A DNA stretch of 64,000 nt from Liolophura sinensis (Eukaryota > Mollusca > Polyplacophora > Chitonida > Chitonidae): positions 18,339,717-18,403,716 of the forward strand of contig NC_088305.1 in assembly GCF_032854445.1 (NCBI RefSeq). The letters run 5' to 3'. Shown in pieces: positions 50,518 through 63,919 of the stretch. A program made the position numbers and the translations under genes. Below the pieces are notes generated by a model that had not been told where the DNA came from, searched no databases, and was given only the letters and a program-made list of their open reading frames with translations. The stretch's first letter is position 1; every line of letters begins with the position of its first letter.

Positions 50518-51474
50518 ATGACGTCATCGCCACTGACCACCACGGTACTGGGTTTGCTGCTTTGCCTTCTTGGTGTCAACAGCATCCATCAGCCAGTAAT
50601 CTCTATACAGTTGGTGGTAAGTTTACTCAATTTCAAAAAAAGTCGCTTCAAAAACGATGCTATTGTTGCTTACTAGTACACAACTCGCTGGAATTTGCAA
50701 ATATGTTTTCAGCAGAGAATTTGTTTCTCAAATACACGTAACTTGATGTCGATCCATGGAGTAATAATTCCAAATTGAAATCATTTCTACAGTAAATTAT
50801 TTTTAAAAAACACAGTACAGTCTAGGTTTGAATGGTTCGTTTGTTTAAACACACAAAACGTTGGTTTGTGTCAAATACATACATATATATTTATTTATTT
50901 ATTTGGTTGGTGTTTTAAGCGATACTCAAGGATATTTCACTTTTTCGATGGTGCCCAGCATAATAGTGGCAGGAAACCGGGCAGAGCACGGGGGAAACCT
51001 ACGATAATCCGCTGGTTGCTGGCAGACCATCCCACTTACGGCCGGAGAGGAAGCCAGCTTGAGCTAGGCTTGAACTCACAGCGACCGCAAGGTTGACAGG
51101 CTCCCGGATCATTATACTAACAATACGTATTTAACGACACAGAACAATGATCAATGGATTAGCGTATCAAATGTTGCTTAACGCCATCAGTACTTAACAG
51201 ACACCTAAATATACGATTACAACTGCCTTAAGCTATATATGTATATTTCTCATATCACAATTATCTATTTCAAGTGTATTTCCATATAGAATCGTTTCTT
51301 TTTCCACAGATCTCACCACAGCAGTTTCCAACCACCTGGGTTCATTGATAACACATTGACCTGGAGGCCATGAATAACACCATCAACAGCCTGAGTCCAG
51401 CAGTGTCCAGCTGTCTCAGCTCCATCTAGACTGAACAGAAAACCAGTGTCCAGTGTGTCAACGCATCCTGTCAA
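50518..51474 (+). pseudogene. Relic C copy 4
   Basis: Exon 1 50518-50616 and exon 2 51310-51474, with the lesions shared by all C copies. The surrounding 1.7 kb is close to that of C2. No downstream exons are seen before B4. Confidence 0.74.
50890..51116 (-). mobile_element. SINE in C4 intron 1
   Basis: Counterpart of 6678-6902. Confidence 0.7.
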
Positions 51475-52315
51475 GTAAGGGGTTTTGAAATTTCCTACAA
51501 TATTCCCGATAAAATTTTGTAATTTCCCCTCTGTCGTGTCACATATTACAATGCTACTGTTTCACGTCCTACTACAAGACGGTTATACTGTATATAGAGC
51601 AATAGCTCTCGGATCTTAACCAGTAATTTCTTGTGTTTAAATAAAACTTTCAATTGCATAAGACAGAAAAAAACTCTACAAATACGAACAGACATATGGC
51701 TTAACAATAGAAATATGGCTTATATAGCAGCCACTGGACCTGTTGTTGAGAGCGGAGTTCGGAATACGACTGGTTGACAGAACCAAATCGACTCAATCAT
51801 TCCAATAACGCAACCAGACGTCTTCGATAAAGACAAATAACAACGCAAATTTCAATATTTCAGTTCAATAGAAATATAGCTTACTTTATTTGGCACATTC
51901 CATTTTACAAATAAACTGGATTTCATTCCTTGAGTGTATTTAATGATTCATATGAGATCTAAGAAACAGCTGTACATTAATCCAAACTGTTTTGTATTAG
52001 TATAGATACATCTGCTTTAATTAACATTTTCTTCAAATTGTACACTGAACATTCACTTATGGAAAGTAACGAACACATCACGATACGATAGAAAATACCG
52101 TTTCTATATATAGTTATTAAATCACAAAATGTTATCTATATATTATCTATATAGGCCGTATTCGGAAATCCCCAAGAATACTACAGTCACATATTATTAT
52201 AATTACAGCAAAATTGTGTAAGTATAATGTATCTTACAAAGAACAAGCTTTAAGAATCCAACTGTACAGTATAGTTTTGTTACAAAATCATACACTATTT
52301 GAGAACAGACAAGGT
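51475..52315. other. C4-B4 spacer
   Basis: Close to the unit 2 sequence; candidate B4 poly(A) signal on - at 51885-51890. No gene seen. Confidence 0.5.
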
Positions 52316-55300
52316 CTACGCAAACAGCTTGTTAAAGATATCTTTGGCAATGGCAGGCCCGGAAGAGTTGATATCAAACGGTAAGATGGGACTGGCCATG
52401 TTCAGGGTATAATTTGCCACGCCCACCCCAAAGTTTACGACCACATCTGTGTAAGCACCATTCGAAACTGCGGCCGGGTTAAAGTTTACCTGCAACGAGA
52501 AAATTGAATTCATAAAACCAAATTTTCAGTATTAAATAAACAGTCCGTTACACCTCACCCACTTAGGCCTCGTCACATACTTGTCAGTGAACAACATTCC
52601 TAATGATTTCATGACTATTATCAGGCTTTCAAATCAGATAAAAAAATTCACCCAAAATTCATTATTGTATGTAAGTTGTACGCGTGCAGTTTTCAATTAA
52701 TTACTATACACTCTGCATAAAAAAAAATTTGTGCAATAAATGGTAGATATGTAAAACTGATAGACGCTGTTGTGTATTCCCAGCTGTTTAGCTGGGGGTT
52801 TTTAAAATGACAGCGTAAAGTCGCAGAATAATGTACAAACAACTTGGGGAAAACATACGCATTGAAAAGCGCAAAAATTAGTTTCAAGCTAAACCTACCT
52901 CATTCAGGGCAAAACTCTCCGCGATGCCGATCAGCTTGTCAACTTTGTTCAACAGGGAGCCCAGTCGCTCATACTCTTGAGTAAGCGATGACCCGCACAC
53001 TGGAAAGTAAATAGATATATTATAATGTGTTGCAATAGTGCTTTCTAGTTAAAAAAATCGTTTTGCCTCAAGAAATATAGAACTTGAAAATGTATGGGCA
53101 CCCATGAAAATAGGCTTAAATATATATGCACGCATTGTCCTTGGGATATACAAAGCGATCAAAACCATCATGTAAGGTAGATTTGTCTTTGAAACGTATG
53201 ATTAATATTCATTTCCTGTGTTAACTTATTAACGTAAAGATCTACAATAATTTCTAAACCATACGACTTCCTCAGTGCATGGAACAGCCTACAGTCAATG
53301 CATGGTATGTTCTTCCTTACCTCCAGTGACTATCTCAAAGACATTTGAAGGAGCCTCGCTCGTTCCGAACACGTCACATTTTTTGCACCAGCCTTGGTAA
53401 AACAAGCAGGCATTTTGAAGCTGATCCAACTGATCGCACGTGGGCTGATTTGCCAGACTTCTCCGGCGTCGGAGACGAATTCCACCTTTACAAAGAAAGA
53501 TGGAAAATATTACCAAGTCTGAGTTTTTGCGTGTACATCTCGGTGATAAATAGAACAGATCTTTACAGCTATATTTAGTCTGTCATTCGATAAATCAGTG
53601 ATATGCTTTTTTGATTTATAATGTTATCATTCTGATATCAAAGGCTGTATAACTATCCTTGTTTCATCCCTATTCATTTATACGGAAGCTTGATTTCAAA
53701 CTACAGAAATGACTTACCAAAGAAGTCCTTGACCTTGTCCACAACGTCCTTCGCCCCACCGGCGATGTCTTGGGCCGTATCTTTCACCCCGGACGCCACA
53801 TCTTTGGCCACATTCTCCACCACGGTTTTCACGTTCTCGGCGGCTTCTTTGACACCGGCCGCCACTGTCTGCAAGGCTTTCTCAGCACCATTCGCAACAT
53901 TTTCCGCCACGGTTTTTACAGAGTCGGCTGTTTGTTTCAACTTATCGCCGACTTTCTGGAGCTCGTCTTTCACCAGGTTAACACCCTGACCAATCACCTT
54001 CCGCACACCTTCCACAACCTTAGCACCGTCTTTGATGACCGCCGAAACGGTTTTGATCACTTTTTCCACGATTTGCTTGATTTCCGTTTCTATATTCTTC
54101 AGCGCGTTCTTGGCGCGGGACACAGTCTCCTTTACTAGACACAGAGCAGGGGACACAGTACACTGAGAGACGGGCTGTAATGTTACTGTCTGACACTTGA
54201 GGGTGTCCAATCTGGAAAACATATAGACAATCATATGTACTAATTTAAACACTACAATGACATTGTCAGCCATATTGTGTAAAATAAATGTTATTTAGAT
54301 TTGTACCGCTAACAGTTTACGTATTTAAATAATTCAGACAAAGTACCTCACAGCCTCAGATTCTTGTAAAACCTTGTTCCAGTAAGCTTGTAATGAATCT
54401 GCATTCTAATCATAGCTTCTAAACCATTTTCTAAGTTAGCACGCCATAGTTCAATGGACTAAAGCCGAGTATTATTTATTCATCAAATTCACAAATCACT
54501 AAAGTTTATGCAGTATTTAAGTTCTTCCCGATCCTTTCATTAACACAGTCTTCGGTTGACTGGGGACGCTTACGGAACAGATTTAAATAATGTGTAGACC
54601 AGAAGGAAGGTAGAACTGACCTTTGTTGACATGATGAGTCTATGCACTGACCACACTCGCTCTGGCGTGTCAGGATGGACCGGAAGCACGTGTCGATGGC
54701 CGGCTGGATTTGGTTAATGGAGCTGTTGACGACTTGTAGTTCTGCCACTACAGACTTTGCAAGTTCTTCTGTGACTTTCTTTCCCAAATCTACGAGGAGA
54801 ATAAGAGACGCAATTCAGTACCATTCTTTCATTAAGCGTCGGCCATTTTGATCAGTATTCAAAGCCGCTAACTAGAATTTTCACTTCTACGGCAGCAGTC
54901 AAGTGTATACAAAGGCCGTGAGAAATGATTCCACTTGGGCAGGATTTTTCATATCTCCTGGTTTACAGCTGGTTTTGAACATGTGGAATGAAAGTTTAAG
55001 TCATAGCGGAGACTTTGTCTCCCAAGCCAGCCAGGACCAATCATATTTATGGAAGTATCGCAAATTATTTGGTATACTTCATTTAAGACAAAGATGAAAC
55101 AGGAACCTACCTATCTCATTACAAGAATTCAATAATCTTTAATACCGTAAAAATTTTGAGCAATCTTTCCTTTATTGACTTTATAAAATGTTGTGTTTTA
55201 GGTCAAAAAAATTAGTTTTGTATTCTGTTGCTTTGCTTTATTGTAACAAAATTGACATTCTCCAGAGCCAGTCGTGAACAAGATAAAGTCGAAAAGTAAC

Positions 55301-55428
55301 ATTTTCGCGACTAGATACTTACCGACTATTGAGGACGGGCCCAGCGGAACATATTGACTGTTCACACAAAGACAGGACAACAACAACACCACCAGGCTGG
55401 AGAAGGTGAACAGAGTAGGCTGAGGCAT
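52316..55428 (-). CDS. Clusterin-like secreted protein, gene B copy 4 (mosaic)
   Basis: Exons in transcript order: 55323-55428, 54621-54789, 53718-54211, 53321-53485, 52899-52999 and 52316-52489; 402 codons, one fewer than B1 because the signal peptide is a residue shorter and altered (starts MPQPTLFTFSS). Exon 3 carries replacements such as GAKVVEGVRK and VENVAKD. The 3' part (exons 5-6 and introns 4-5) is nearly identical to B1 and B2, while exon 3 and upstream sequence track B3, so the gene looks like a recombinant. Twelve 11-mers lie at 53734-54129. Furin-type RRRR and the 12 mature cysteines are kept. Confidence 0.84.
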
Positions 55429-55460
55429 TTTGAACAGTTTGTACGTGAGCTAAACTGTAA

Positions 55461-55492
55461 ATGCCCTTTTACTTGACCGGGCATCTTTTATA
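55461..55492 (-). promoter_or_regulatory. B4 TATA box and inverted repeat
   Basis: TATAAAAG at 55485-55492 with unchanged ATGCCC/GGGCAT arms. Confidence 0.55.
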
Positions 55493-56275
55493 AGCCAAGA
55501 ATCGTGCAGAATCCAGCTTCAGATCCGTTTTCTCGTCACGATAACAATCGCAACTGTGTTGTAACCGGATCTGACAACACATCAAACCGTGACGTACATT
55601 TGACCTACTAAACTGTTGTTTTCGACACGCTTTATTGCTCCCGAGGGGGTTGTCAGGGCTCAATTAAAGTGAATGTATAATTAAAAGCGTGTACAAGAAA
55701 CAAACTTAGGGCACTGTGAATGTATTGAGAACCACAATATTCTGGTATTATAATATTTTTTTCCTTTTAAAAATGACATTAAATATTTTTGAAGAATTAA
55801 ACGTGTATGTTTCATTTTTAGAATTCATTTAATTCGAAGATTTGCTCATTATGCTATTATATTTTTCTAAACGAATCAATTTGCCTGTTGTGCCAAATAT
55901 CGAAGTCATCCTTCGGAAAGTTTTGCTTATCTCCTGATTGTTTAGTAATCTTAACGATTTTTCTTTCTTTGTATGGTAATTCATGACGAAGCTGAGGAAT
56001 TGACAGAAACAATACAAAGAACAGCACGGAAAAGTTATTATTTTCAAAAAAAGACGATAACAGATATTAAACAATAAATTATGGAAAAATCGTATACCGT
56101 TATGAACAAGTGCCAGGTGGTATCATTTACCCTTAAAGATGTTCGGATGGCACAAATGCTGATTTCTTTGTGGGGTGAGGCTAGAAAATGACAATCAGAT
56201 AACTGCACTGCCTCAGTGTATAAGGTGGATGTCAAAGTATATTGACGTATATCAAACATGAAAAACCTGTTGACT

Positions 56276-56480
56276 GTCACGCGTGTCCCACAGGTTTAGA
56301 AGTTTCTACCTCGTCAAGATTCGTCTTGATTCTATCAAGATGATTCCTCTCGTGGGAAGGCTTCTCAGCAGGTTTCAGATGGTCGTGTGTTTCCCTCGGA
56401 CTTTTTTCGGTTTCCTTCCACCATAACGCTGGCCGCCGTCGTATAGGTCAAATAAACACCAATCAGTCAATCAATCAGTT
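56276..56480 (+). mobile_element. SINE fragment with TCAATCAA tail, unit 4
   Basis: Counterpart of 12064-12268. Confidence 0.6.
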
Positions 56481-58913
56481 AATCATATCTCTCAAGAGGA
56501 CTAGAATCATTCGTAGACATTATATCGAACAGTTAGGACATCTCAGGCCATGATTTTTAAAAATGATAAAACACATTCAAAGAAGCAATTTCTCATCCCA
56601 CTGAAAACAGCATTGACTGAAGAAGAACATTTTCCGTAAATTCATAAAGTTATTACTTCGTTCAACTTACTATTGAAAAAGAGTATGTTGTGCAATTTCG
56701 ATTTGGACAGCGTTTAGTTAATCCATGTTGGTGGCTTATTTGGAGTATGATAAACAAAACCAGAAAACGTTAAGACAAAATTCCAATATGTCACCACTAC
56801 TTTAAAATTAATAAATCTTCTGTTTTTAGGTCTGGAAGCAACCTGCGAATGGTTTTGTGTTTCGCCGGACTCGCTTTCCCCGACCATAAAGCTGGCCGTC
56901 AGTTCTAGGCCGCCGTCGCATAAATGAAATATTCTTGGATACGGCGTACACCACCAATCAAATAATGGAACAAATTTTCTGTCTTTTTTTTTCTTAGATT
57001 TGCATTGTTTAAACATTTTTAAGAAAGTTAAGAAATTGTTCAAAAGGCTTAAAATAAAAATTAAATACTAAATCATCTGCACATAATTGCCACAGTATAT
57101 TACCACGTGAAGCCCCTCTTTCCGCTTTCCTTCCATCATAATGCTAGTCAACGTCGTAGTGTAAAAATGTTGCTATCAACAAATGAACTGCACTGACTCT
57201 CTACACATTAAAACCAAAGCTTTATATTTGATTATAAATCCAACGAAAGAAATTCTCCCCTTAAACGGAGAAAATCCTGAAAGTTTAAGTCTATGTCATA
57301 AATAAATAACACGTGCATTTATGTTTATATCAAAGCAATGACTTCACGGAACGATCGTTGAAAAATTTCTTTACAATTTGCAGCTACATATGCCGCAAGT
57401 CTGATCATATAATTATTAATTAATTAATCATAGCTGGAATAAATGTATAGTCACAGGCAGTATTAAGTGCTATACGATCATCAACAGGTATATTTTGTTG
57501 ATGGCTGTGTTTTTTTTGTTTATGGTTGTGTTTTGGGGTTTTTTTTCGTTGACGATTGTGGTTTTTGGTCGATGGTTGTGGTTTTTTGTTGATGGTTTAC
57601 AGCCATTGATGACAAATAACATATAATTTGAACTGGAAAACAATATAGACGATGACATTTTTGTACTAATGTACCTGGTGATCCCAACATGGTTGTTCAA
57701 ACCGTGGGAAATCCAGGTGTTTTCTCTCTCAAGCATGCCTTAAACAATTACTGTGCGTTTTTGTGACTTTACAAGAGCTGTTGCACTCAGTAGAACCAGA
57801 ATCCAACAAAGTTTTATGTCACAGATTTTGAAACCTTCATGTACATCTACATAGAAACGAACGCAGTATAAATTCAGCGGTAAGAGAAATTTCGAACAAA
57901 GGAATAAAAATGGTGTAAAATAACGCTTTTTGACAAAAGCAAATAACTATAAGGCTCATCACGTTTTAAGTGCAGAAAGATGAACTAAACGTTCGAGAAA
58001 AGACGACAGAAAACTATTCTTAAAACTACCATCAACGGATTTTTTTTCTTCTTTAGATAATTAAAAAAAGTGTTAACTGCTTATGTATGTACTCTAAGAT
58101 TGAAGGCAATTGTGTGCGTTATGTGATAAGTACTGTAGTAGATTTAAAGTAATATCCTTAAACAGTGGCTAACGTTTAGAGTACATGTACGTCATTTGAC
58201 CCACACATAAAAATGGCAGGGGAATTAGTACGTGTGTACTCATCCATTAAGCTGTCACGAGAAACAAACTGCCTATAGGGAGTTATAATGTGACGTATCC
58301 TTGTATTGTATTGATATGCAAATGAGGTCAAGCACGACCGCTTGGGACAGCGTCTTTCATTCACGATTTTCTACCCCCTCTGGCAAACTTTGTTGATGAT
58401 CTCTTTAACCTTACAAATCAACACCGCGTCTACAAACTCCAATACCCACATAATATACACACTCAGGTTTTAAGACAGAAATCACTATCAACACCTTTAC
58501 ATCTACAAACTGAGGTACCGGTACTTTAAACGGTAGTTCATTGGTGCGAACTATTTGCTATCACCATTTACACTGAAACTGGAACCCTGGGGTGTATTTG
58601 AATCCCATGCACCCGTGAAAACGAGGTTTCAAATGCAAAAGTGTAACACAAGATCACTGTTCAAAAACAAGATTTTCACTCCCCATTTTTTCAGCGTTAC
58701 AATGGCGTGCAACAGGATCGATATTGGCATAAAGGGCCCTGTGTTTTAACTTGCACTTACGCATACGTATCAGCTGACAGGAGAATACTTGCACTCGGGT
58801 TACACACTTACAAGGATTCGAATACAGAACGGGATGTTACAAAACTACTGGACAGTGACCCGATGTAAACGTTTCAAGTCTCTAACATATTCCTATCCTC
58901 TCACGCATTATGC

Positions 58914-59055
58914 GTTGGAAGCTCTGCCAGCCACCTGCGGATGGTCGTGGGTTTCCCCGGGCTCTGTCCGGTTTCTTCCCACCGGTATGCTGGCCGTCGT
59001 CGTATAAGTGAAATATTCTTAAGTACGGTGTCAAACACCATTCAAATGAAACAAA
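58914..59055 (+). mobile_element. SINE upstream of A5
   Basis: Counterpart of 14921-15061, core read as gtttcttcccaccggtatgc. Confidence 0.65.
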
Positions 59056-59190
59056 TCTTACGCATTATTGTTAGACAGGTAAACAGGTCGCTCGTCAAGC
59101 TCTAGTTAATCTCGAGACGTGAAAAAACAACAAAGACGTGATACGCTTAAGGCAATGTTCTATTTAACACAGCCGGAACTGATTAGTTTC

Positions 59191-59225
59191 ACGTCATCTG
59201 ACGTTGTTCTTGGATAGTATATAAA
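59191..59225 (+). promoter_or_regulatory. A5 core promoter
   Basis: Half-site pair at 59191-59204 and TATATAAA at 59218-59225; bases just upstream differ (gattagtttc for gatcattttc), the palindrome does not. Confidence 0.65.
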
Positions 59226-59310
59226 GAAGGACCTTTTACAGAAGGAACAGAAACTACAAGGAGAGACTCCTACAAGAAACCGAGATTCCCCAGAAGCTGA
59301 TCTGACCAGG

Positions 59311-61727
59311 ATGATGTCATCTCCACTGACCACCGCGATACTGGGCCTGCTGTTTTGCTGTTTGGGTGTCAACAGCTTTTATCAACCAATAACCTCTACA
59401 CAGTTTGATGGTAAGCTAAATGACTTTTAATAAATTCGTTGCCATTGTTCATTTTTAATCTTCTCATCAATGTCCCTAAATACATTTGCTTGCATACGCT
59501 GATGTATATGCTTAGTGCGAGCTAAATATGCGAAACTTTGTCCCCCAATCGGCATGAAATCGTGTTTCTTTTCTTCAGTAGGCCCCTTATGTCATTCACA
59601 ATTATTCGAACCAAGGCAGTCTTTACTACACAAAACCATTCAGTCCATTATATCGTGTGCTACAGTGCACATTTTCTGTCATTCTCACCTCAGGACCGTC
59701 TTCGGGAAAAAGACGAAAATCAATTTCTCGCCAAATTTGTCTCATCTGACTCATTTTTAATTTAAGTGACTAAGAAAAATATTTCATCCACAGCTCTCAG
59801 CTCAGCGGTGTCCAGTCACCTGGGTTCATTGTTAGAGATTGATCTGGAGGCCATGAACGACACCATCAACAGACTGAGTCCAGCAGTGTCCAGCTGTCTC
59901 AGCTCCATCGAGACCGAACAGGCAGCCTGTGTCCAGTGTGTCAACACATCCTGTCAAGCAAGGTGAGAATATCAACATGTGTATAAAAATGTCTCAAACA
60001 AATAAGATCGACACTGTCATCCCGCGATCTCTTTGCTCTCTTCCCAAATGTTTTTTAAGCCCAATTCCTACGGATTTCTCCAGAAAGTCGTGATGGATTT
60101 TTCTTTTCTTAATCACAAAAGATATCCGCGTGTATTAATAGTTATCTGGATATTGATGATCGTTGTACAAATTCTATTTTACTCTTTTCTCCCTGTCTAG
60201 AGTGGACGCTCTTCAATGTACAACATACCACCCCACGCCCTCTTACTCCAGCTGTAGTGTCAAGGCCGTCTGTGACATCAAAGGCGTTCTGCAGAAAGCG
60301 GAAGTAGCTGTTGTGGTGATTGGTGATGCCATCAAGAAGATCGCAGAGAATGTCGTTGGTGCCATCAAGAAGGTGGCAGAAAATGCCATTAGTAAAATTG
60401 GTGACGGATTCAAGGATGCTGGAGACGCTATAAAGAATGTAGCCAACAATGTCGCATCAGGTGTGGAACAAACAGCCAACAAAGTCGCAGCGGGTGTGGA
60501 AAATGTGGCCAAGGAAGTTGGGAATGCAGTTGTTAAAGGCGCAGAAGCTGTTGGCAACGTTGTGAAAGACGGCGTGAACAAAGTCAAGGACTTCTTCAGT
60601 AAGTCATCTGAACTTTTAGATTTCCAGGAACATAGTTAAAGTATAAGGAAATGTTGGCATTAAATGCAGCTGTTTGATGAAAAACATACCCTTCTCTTCA
60701 GCAGTAACTCTTCTTCATCAATAAAATTAAGAGTGATATATTTCTGACATTGCAAGTGTGTACATAAATATTATTTCTGTCTTCTAGATGGCCTTGGTCG
60801 CAAAAAGAGGCAAGCCCAAACTGAGCCCGTGTGTGAGAACTTTGTCCAGGACGAAGGTGCGTGTCTCTTCTACAAGAGCCAGTGTCAGAGCTGTAGCTAT
60901 TTCGAATCTGGGACCACAGAGCTGACAGCCGATGACTTAATCAGGGGAGGTAAGTATAAAACAACTTGTTTCGCAATCTCTAAACATATTGTGCAATGTA
61001 TTTAATGCAACATGTTTCAAAAAATGTCTTCCTTTTTTATGATAATTAGAAGGAATGACAAAGAAAATGTATGCAAACCCGTTTATAGTCATTATTATCC
61101 AATGAGTGCAACAGTTATCCAGCTATTCCATTGAAATTTTCCCTTTGTTCACAGTGTGTGGTCAATCTGAGCTGAACAACTATCTGACCATGTCAGCCGC
61201 CATTTCACGTATAGATCAGCTGATTGAGGTGGCCCAGAATTTCACGCTTTTGTCGGTAAGTCTGAGATAAACAATATTGAGCATATCGGCTTTATTACAA
61301 TAAAAATAGCTTTTCATCGAAAAATATTTGCACTGAGAATTTTTATCATCAAAAGGAGAAAATATGCATTTTATGCCAATGATTTTATTGGCATATTAAA
61401 AAACACTTGGGGGTAAGAGCTTAGATAACTTAGAACTGAGCCCGATATTTTTGTACTCGTAAAGTCTAATCAATATGTATTAAATATTCTGAAATGTTTG
61501 TAAAGTACTTTGAAAACTGTATTTATTTTTTATTTTTTGTTCAGACTAAATTCAACCCCACTGTGTGGCAGGACAACGGCTATGCTGACGTGTTGTTTGA
61601 GTACGGAATGATCATCGCCAATATCTCTCTGGCCGCCAGTAAGCCCATTAATCCTTACGTACCAGACGTGGCCGCACCAGTCATCGCCCAAGACGTATTC
61701 AACAACGAGCTCCCAACAGCAGCCTGA
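59311..61727 (+). CDS. Clusterin-like secreted protein, gene A copy 5
   Basis: Exons 59311-59410, 59794-59962, 60201-60598, 60788-60949, 61155-61255 and 61545-61727 encode 370 residues with the standard A phases. Most private changes of the A set are here: SHLGSLLEID in exon 2 (shared with the complete exon 2 of A4), FVQDEG before the second cluster cysteine, ADDLIRG at the exon 4 end, and MIIANI and VAAPVIAQ in the last exon. All 12 mature cysteines, the nine 11-mers (60286-60582) and the RKKR site are kept, which suggests purifying selection on the scaffold. TATATAAA is at 59218-59225. Confidence 0.86.
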
Positions 61728-63805
61728 TCACGTGACTGATTATTTGTGGTACAGAGTTCAGCTCAAAACCATCAATACGAGAACACGTGTATTACCTTGA
61801 TCTCAGAAACACAACAATATGATATGATGTATGGATTTAGCTATGTGAATGTTTCAAGTTTGTCCCTGTACAACTCACAGGCTAAGGATCATGTGGCCAG
61901 TAAAATCACTAATAGACAATATATTGAAATGTCAGTCTGTCCTTATTGTATAAACAAGATATAGACTAGTAGTTTTTGTTTTGATTAAAGCTAAGATTAA
62001 ATTAAGAGTTAAGAGTCAATTTGTGCATGTCGCAGATTGGCCTATTATTTGCATAAAAAAATGTTGATGTATATCTTATTTTGCACTCCCTACCTATGCG
62101 AAAGTAACATAGTGGTCCATTATTTGCATGGACATAGGGCCTATTTGTTGTAAGATCTATACTCTGATCTAGAAACGATATGTGTACGTTATATTTTTGC
62201 CTATGTCTGTGCAGTAATGTATGTTCAAGTGTGATCCGATATGTGCCAAACACGGTATATGTGTAAGTTACTGACTGATGTATTATTAGCATGGTACAGG
62301 TAATATGTGTTGAGATGCATTACCTCATGTGACAAAACCAGATATTTGTAAGTTACAGACTTGCCTATTATCTGTGCAGTAATATATGTTAAGACGTTCT
62401 CTGCTGTGTGCCAAAACAGTTAGGACTAATTTACAACTTTGTCCGTCATTTGTATGTGATGTATGTTATAAGCCAAACGGGAAAGATTCTACCTATGGAA
62501 GGAGACGGGTAAATATAGAAATGGAAACTTTGATTGGATAAAATAATATTCTTTCAATTTATAACTATCTAGTTTTATTAAGTGTCTCACATTGATGTCT
62601 TATATGATTTTCTCATATTAGACTGACCAGCAACTTGCAGAGGGTCGTGGGTTTCCTCCGGGCTCTGTCCGGTTTCCTCCCACCGCAATGCTGGCCGCCG
62701 TTGTGTAAATTAGATATCCTAATCAAAATGATTTGTCCACTAACATACAGTTTATTCGTAAGATGTGTTTACGTTCTACGTATACTTAACACGGTATGTT
62801 TTTTTTACTTAAAGCTACCGATTTAAATATTATATGTGTAATCATATGTGCTAAGGTGCTATTTGATTTTGTTATACTGGTTGATAGGCTATACTATACT
62901 CGATTATTTTGTTATGTTGCCATGGAGACACGTGTTTAAGCACTGCATACTGTATGAATTGACCGATTGTTATCACAATATTGGTATGTTTGCAGATCAT
63001 TGCATTTGTAATATTCAAACAGTTCAAAATCTGAGCTCATTTGAAATTAACAATCTGTTATTTGATGTTATTTTTTAAATGACGCTGATCTACATTTATT
63101 TTCTAACTGAATACCGAAATAAATATCGCACGTTGATCGTGACTCAATATATTAATTTGCGAATTAGTTTTATATCCACTTTAAGTTAAATTTATTTTTA
63201 GTGAATGAAATTATAAATTTGGCATTTTCCAAGCCCTGAAAAGGGATGATGCCTTCATTTCTTTGTTTATTTATTTATTTATTTGTATATTTGATTGTTT
63301 GGTTATCGCCATACTCAGGAATGTTTCACTTAAATAACATGGCAGTCAGTTTTATGGATGAAGGGAACCACGGTGTCCCATCATTTTTCTTGAAATACAT
63401 ACATAAAAAGTTACTCTCCTGCGCTCTCTTAAAGATATGACCTAACATTTCGCCCAAGAAAGTGCAGGTTCAGCAGCAAATAAAAATCATAAAATATTAC
63501 CTGTGGTGCTAAAACCTAAATATCTCCACTAGAAAATCATCCTACACCCCCCCCCCCACTCCCAAATAAACCTGAAAACCAATTTCTAAGATCAACAAAA
63601 CTCTTAGAATTAAGCAAAATGTACAACATAGCCATTGGCGCAGTTTTTATACTTCATTTACTGTACGTTTGGTTAATGTAATACTCTAGACGCCTATTTA
63701 ACAGTAATCTGATCAAATGCAGACTAAGGGCATCAATTCAATTCACCTAAGCGGCACGATGCAAAAATGTTAACGGGTTGGTTATTGTCATCGTCAATGT
63801 ACACA

Positions 63806-63880
63806 AGCTGGGTTTGAACCTGTGCCTCACGTCTCCTTCTGGTTACAGGACAACAACCTTTAACCATTCGGCCAAGACCC
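63806..63880 (-). mobile_element. Ser/Leu-tRNA-like SINE head, unit 5
   Basis: Best-kept copy: TTGGCCGAATGGTTAAAGG and B box GGTTCAAACCC on -. Confidence 0.55.
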
Positions 63881-63919
63881 GCTACCTCTGATAACTGAGG
63901 TTACCGTGCTGCGCAGCAC

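Larger units (their letters stand above)
43824..59162 (+). repeat. Array unit 4 (A4-C4-B4), about 15.3 kb
   Basis: Contains the block missing from units 2 and 3 (48455-49200) and the extra exon 2 of A4. It lacks a stretch near 57160 that in other units contains the end of a SINE fragment. Confidence 0.85.
55429..59310. other. B4-A5 divergent spacer
   Basis: SINE fragments 56276-56480, 56829-56968 and a short one at 57118-57165 that is cut by a private deletion; minisatellite 57493-57598; octamer 58316-58323. No gene seen. Confidence 0.6.
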
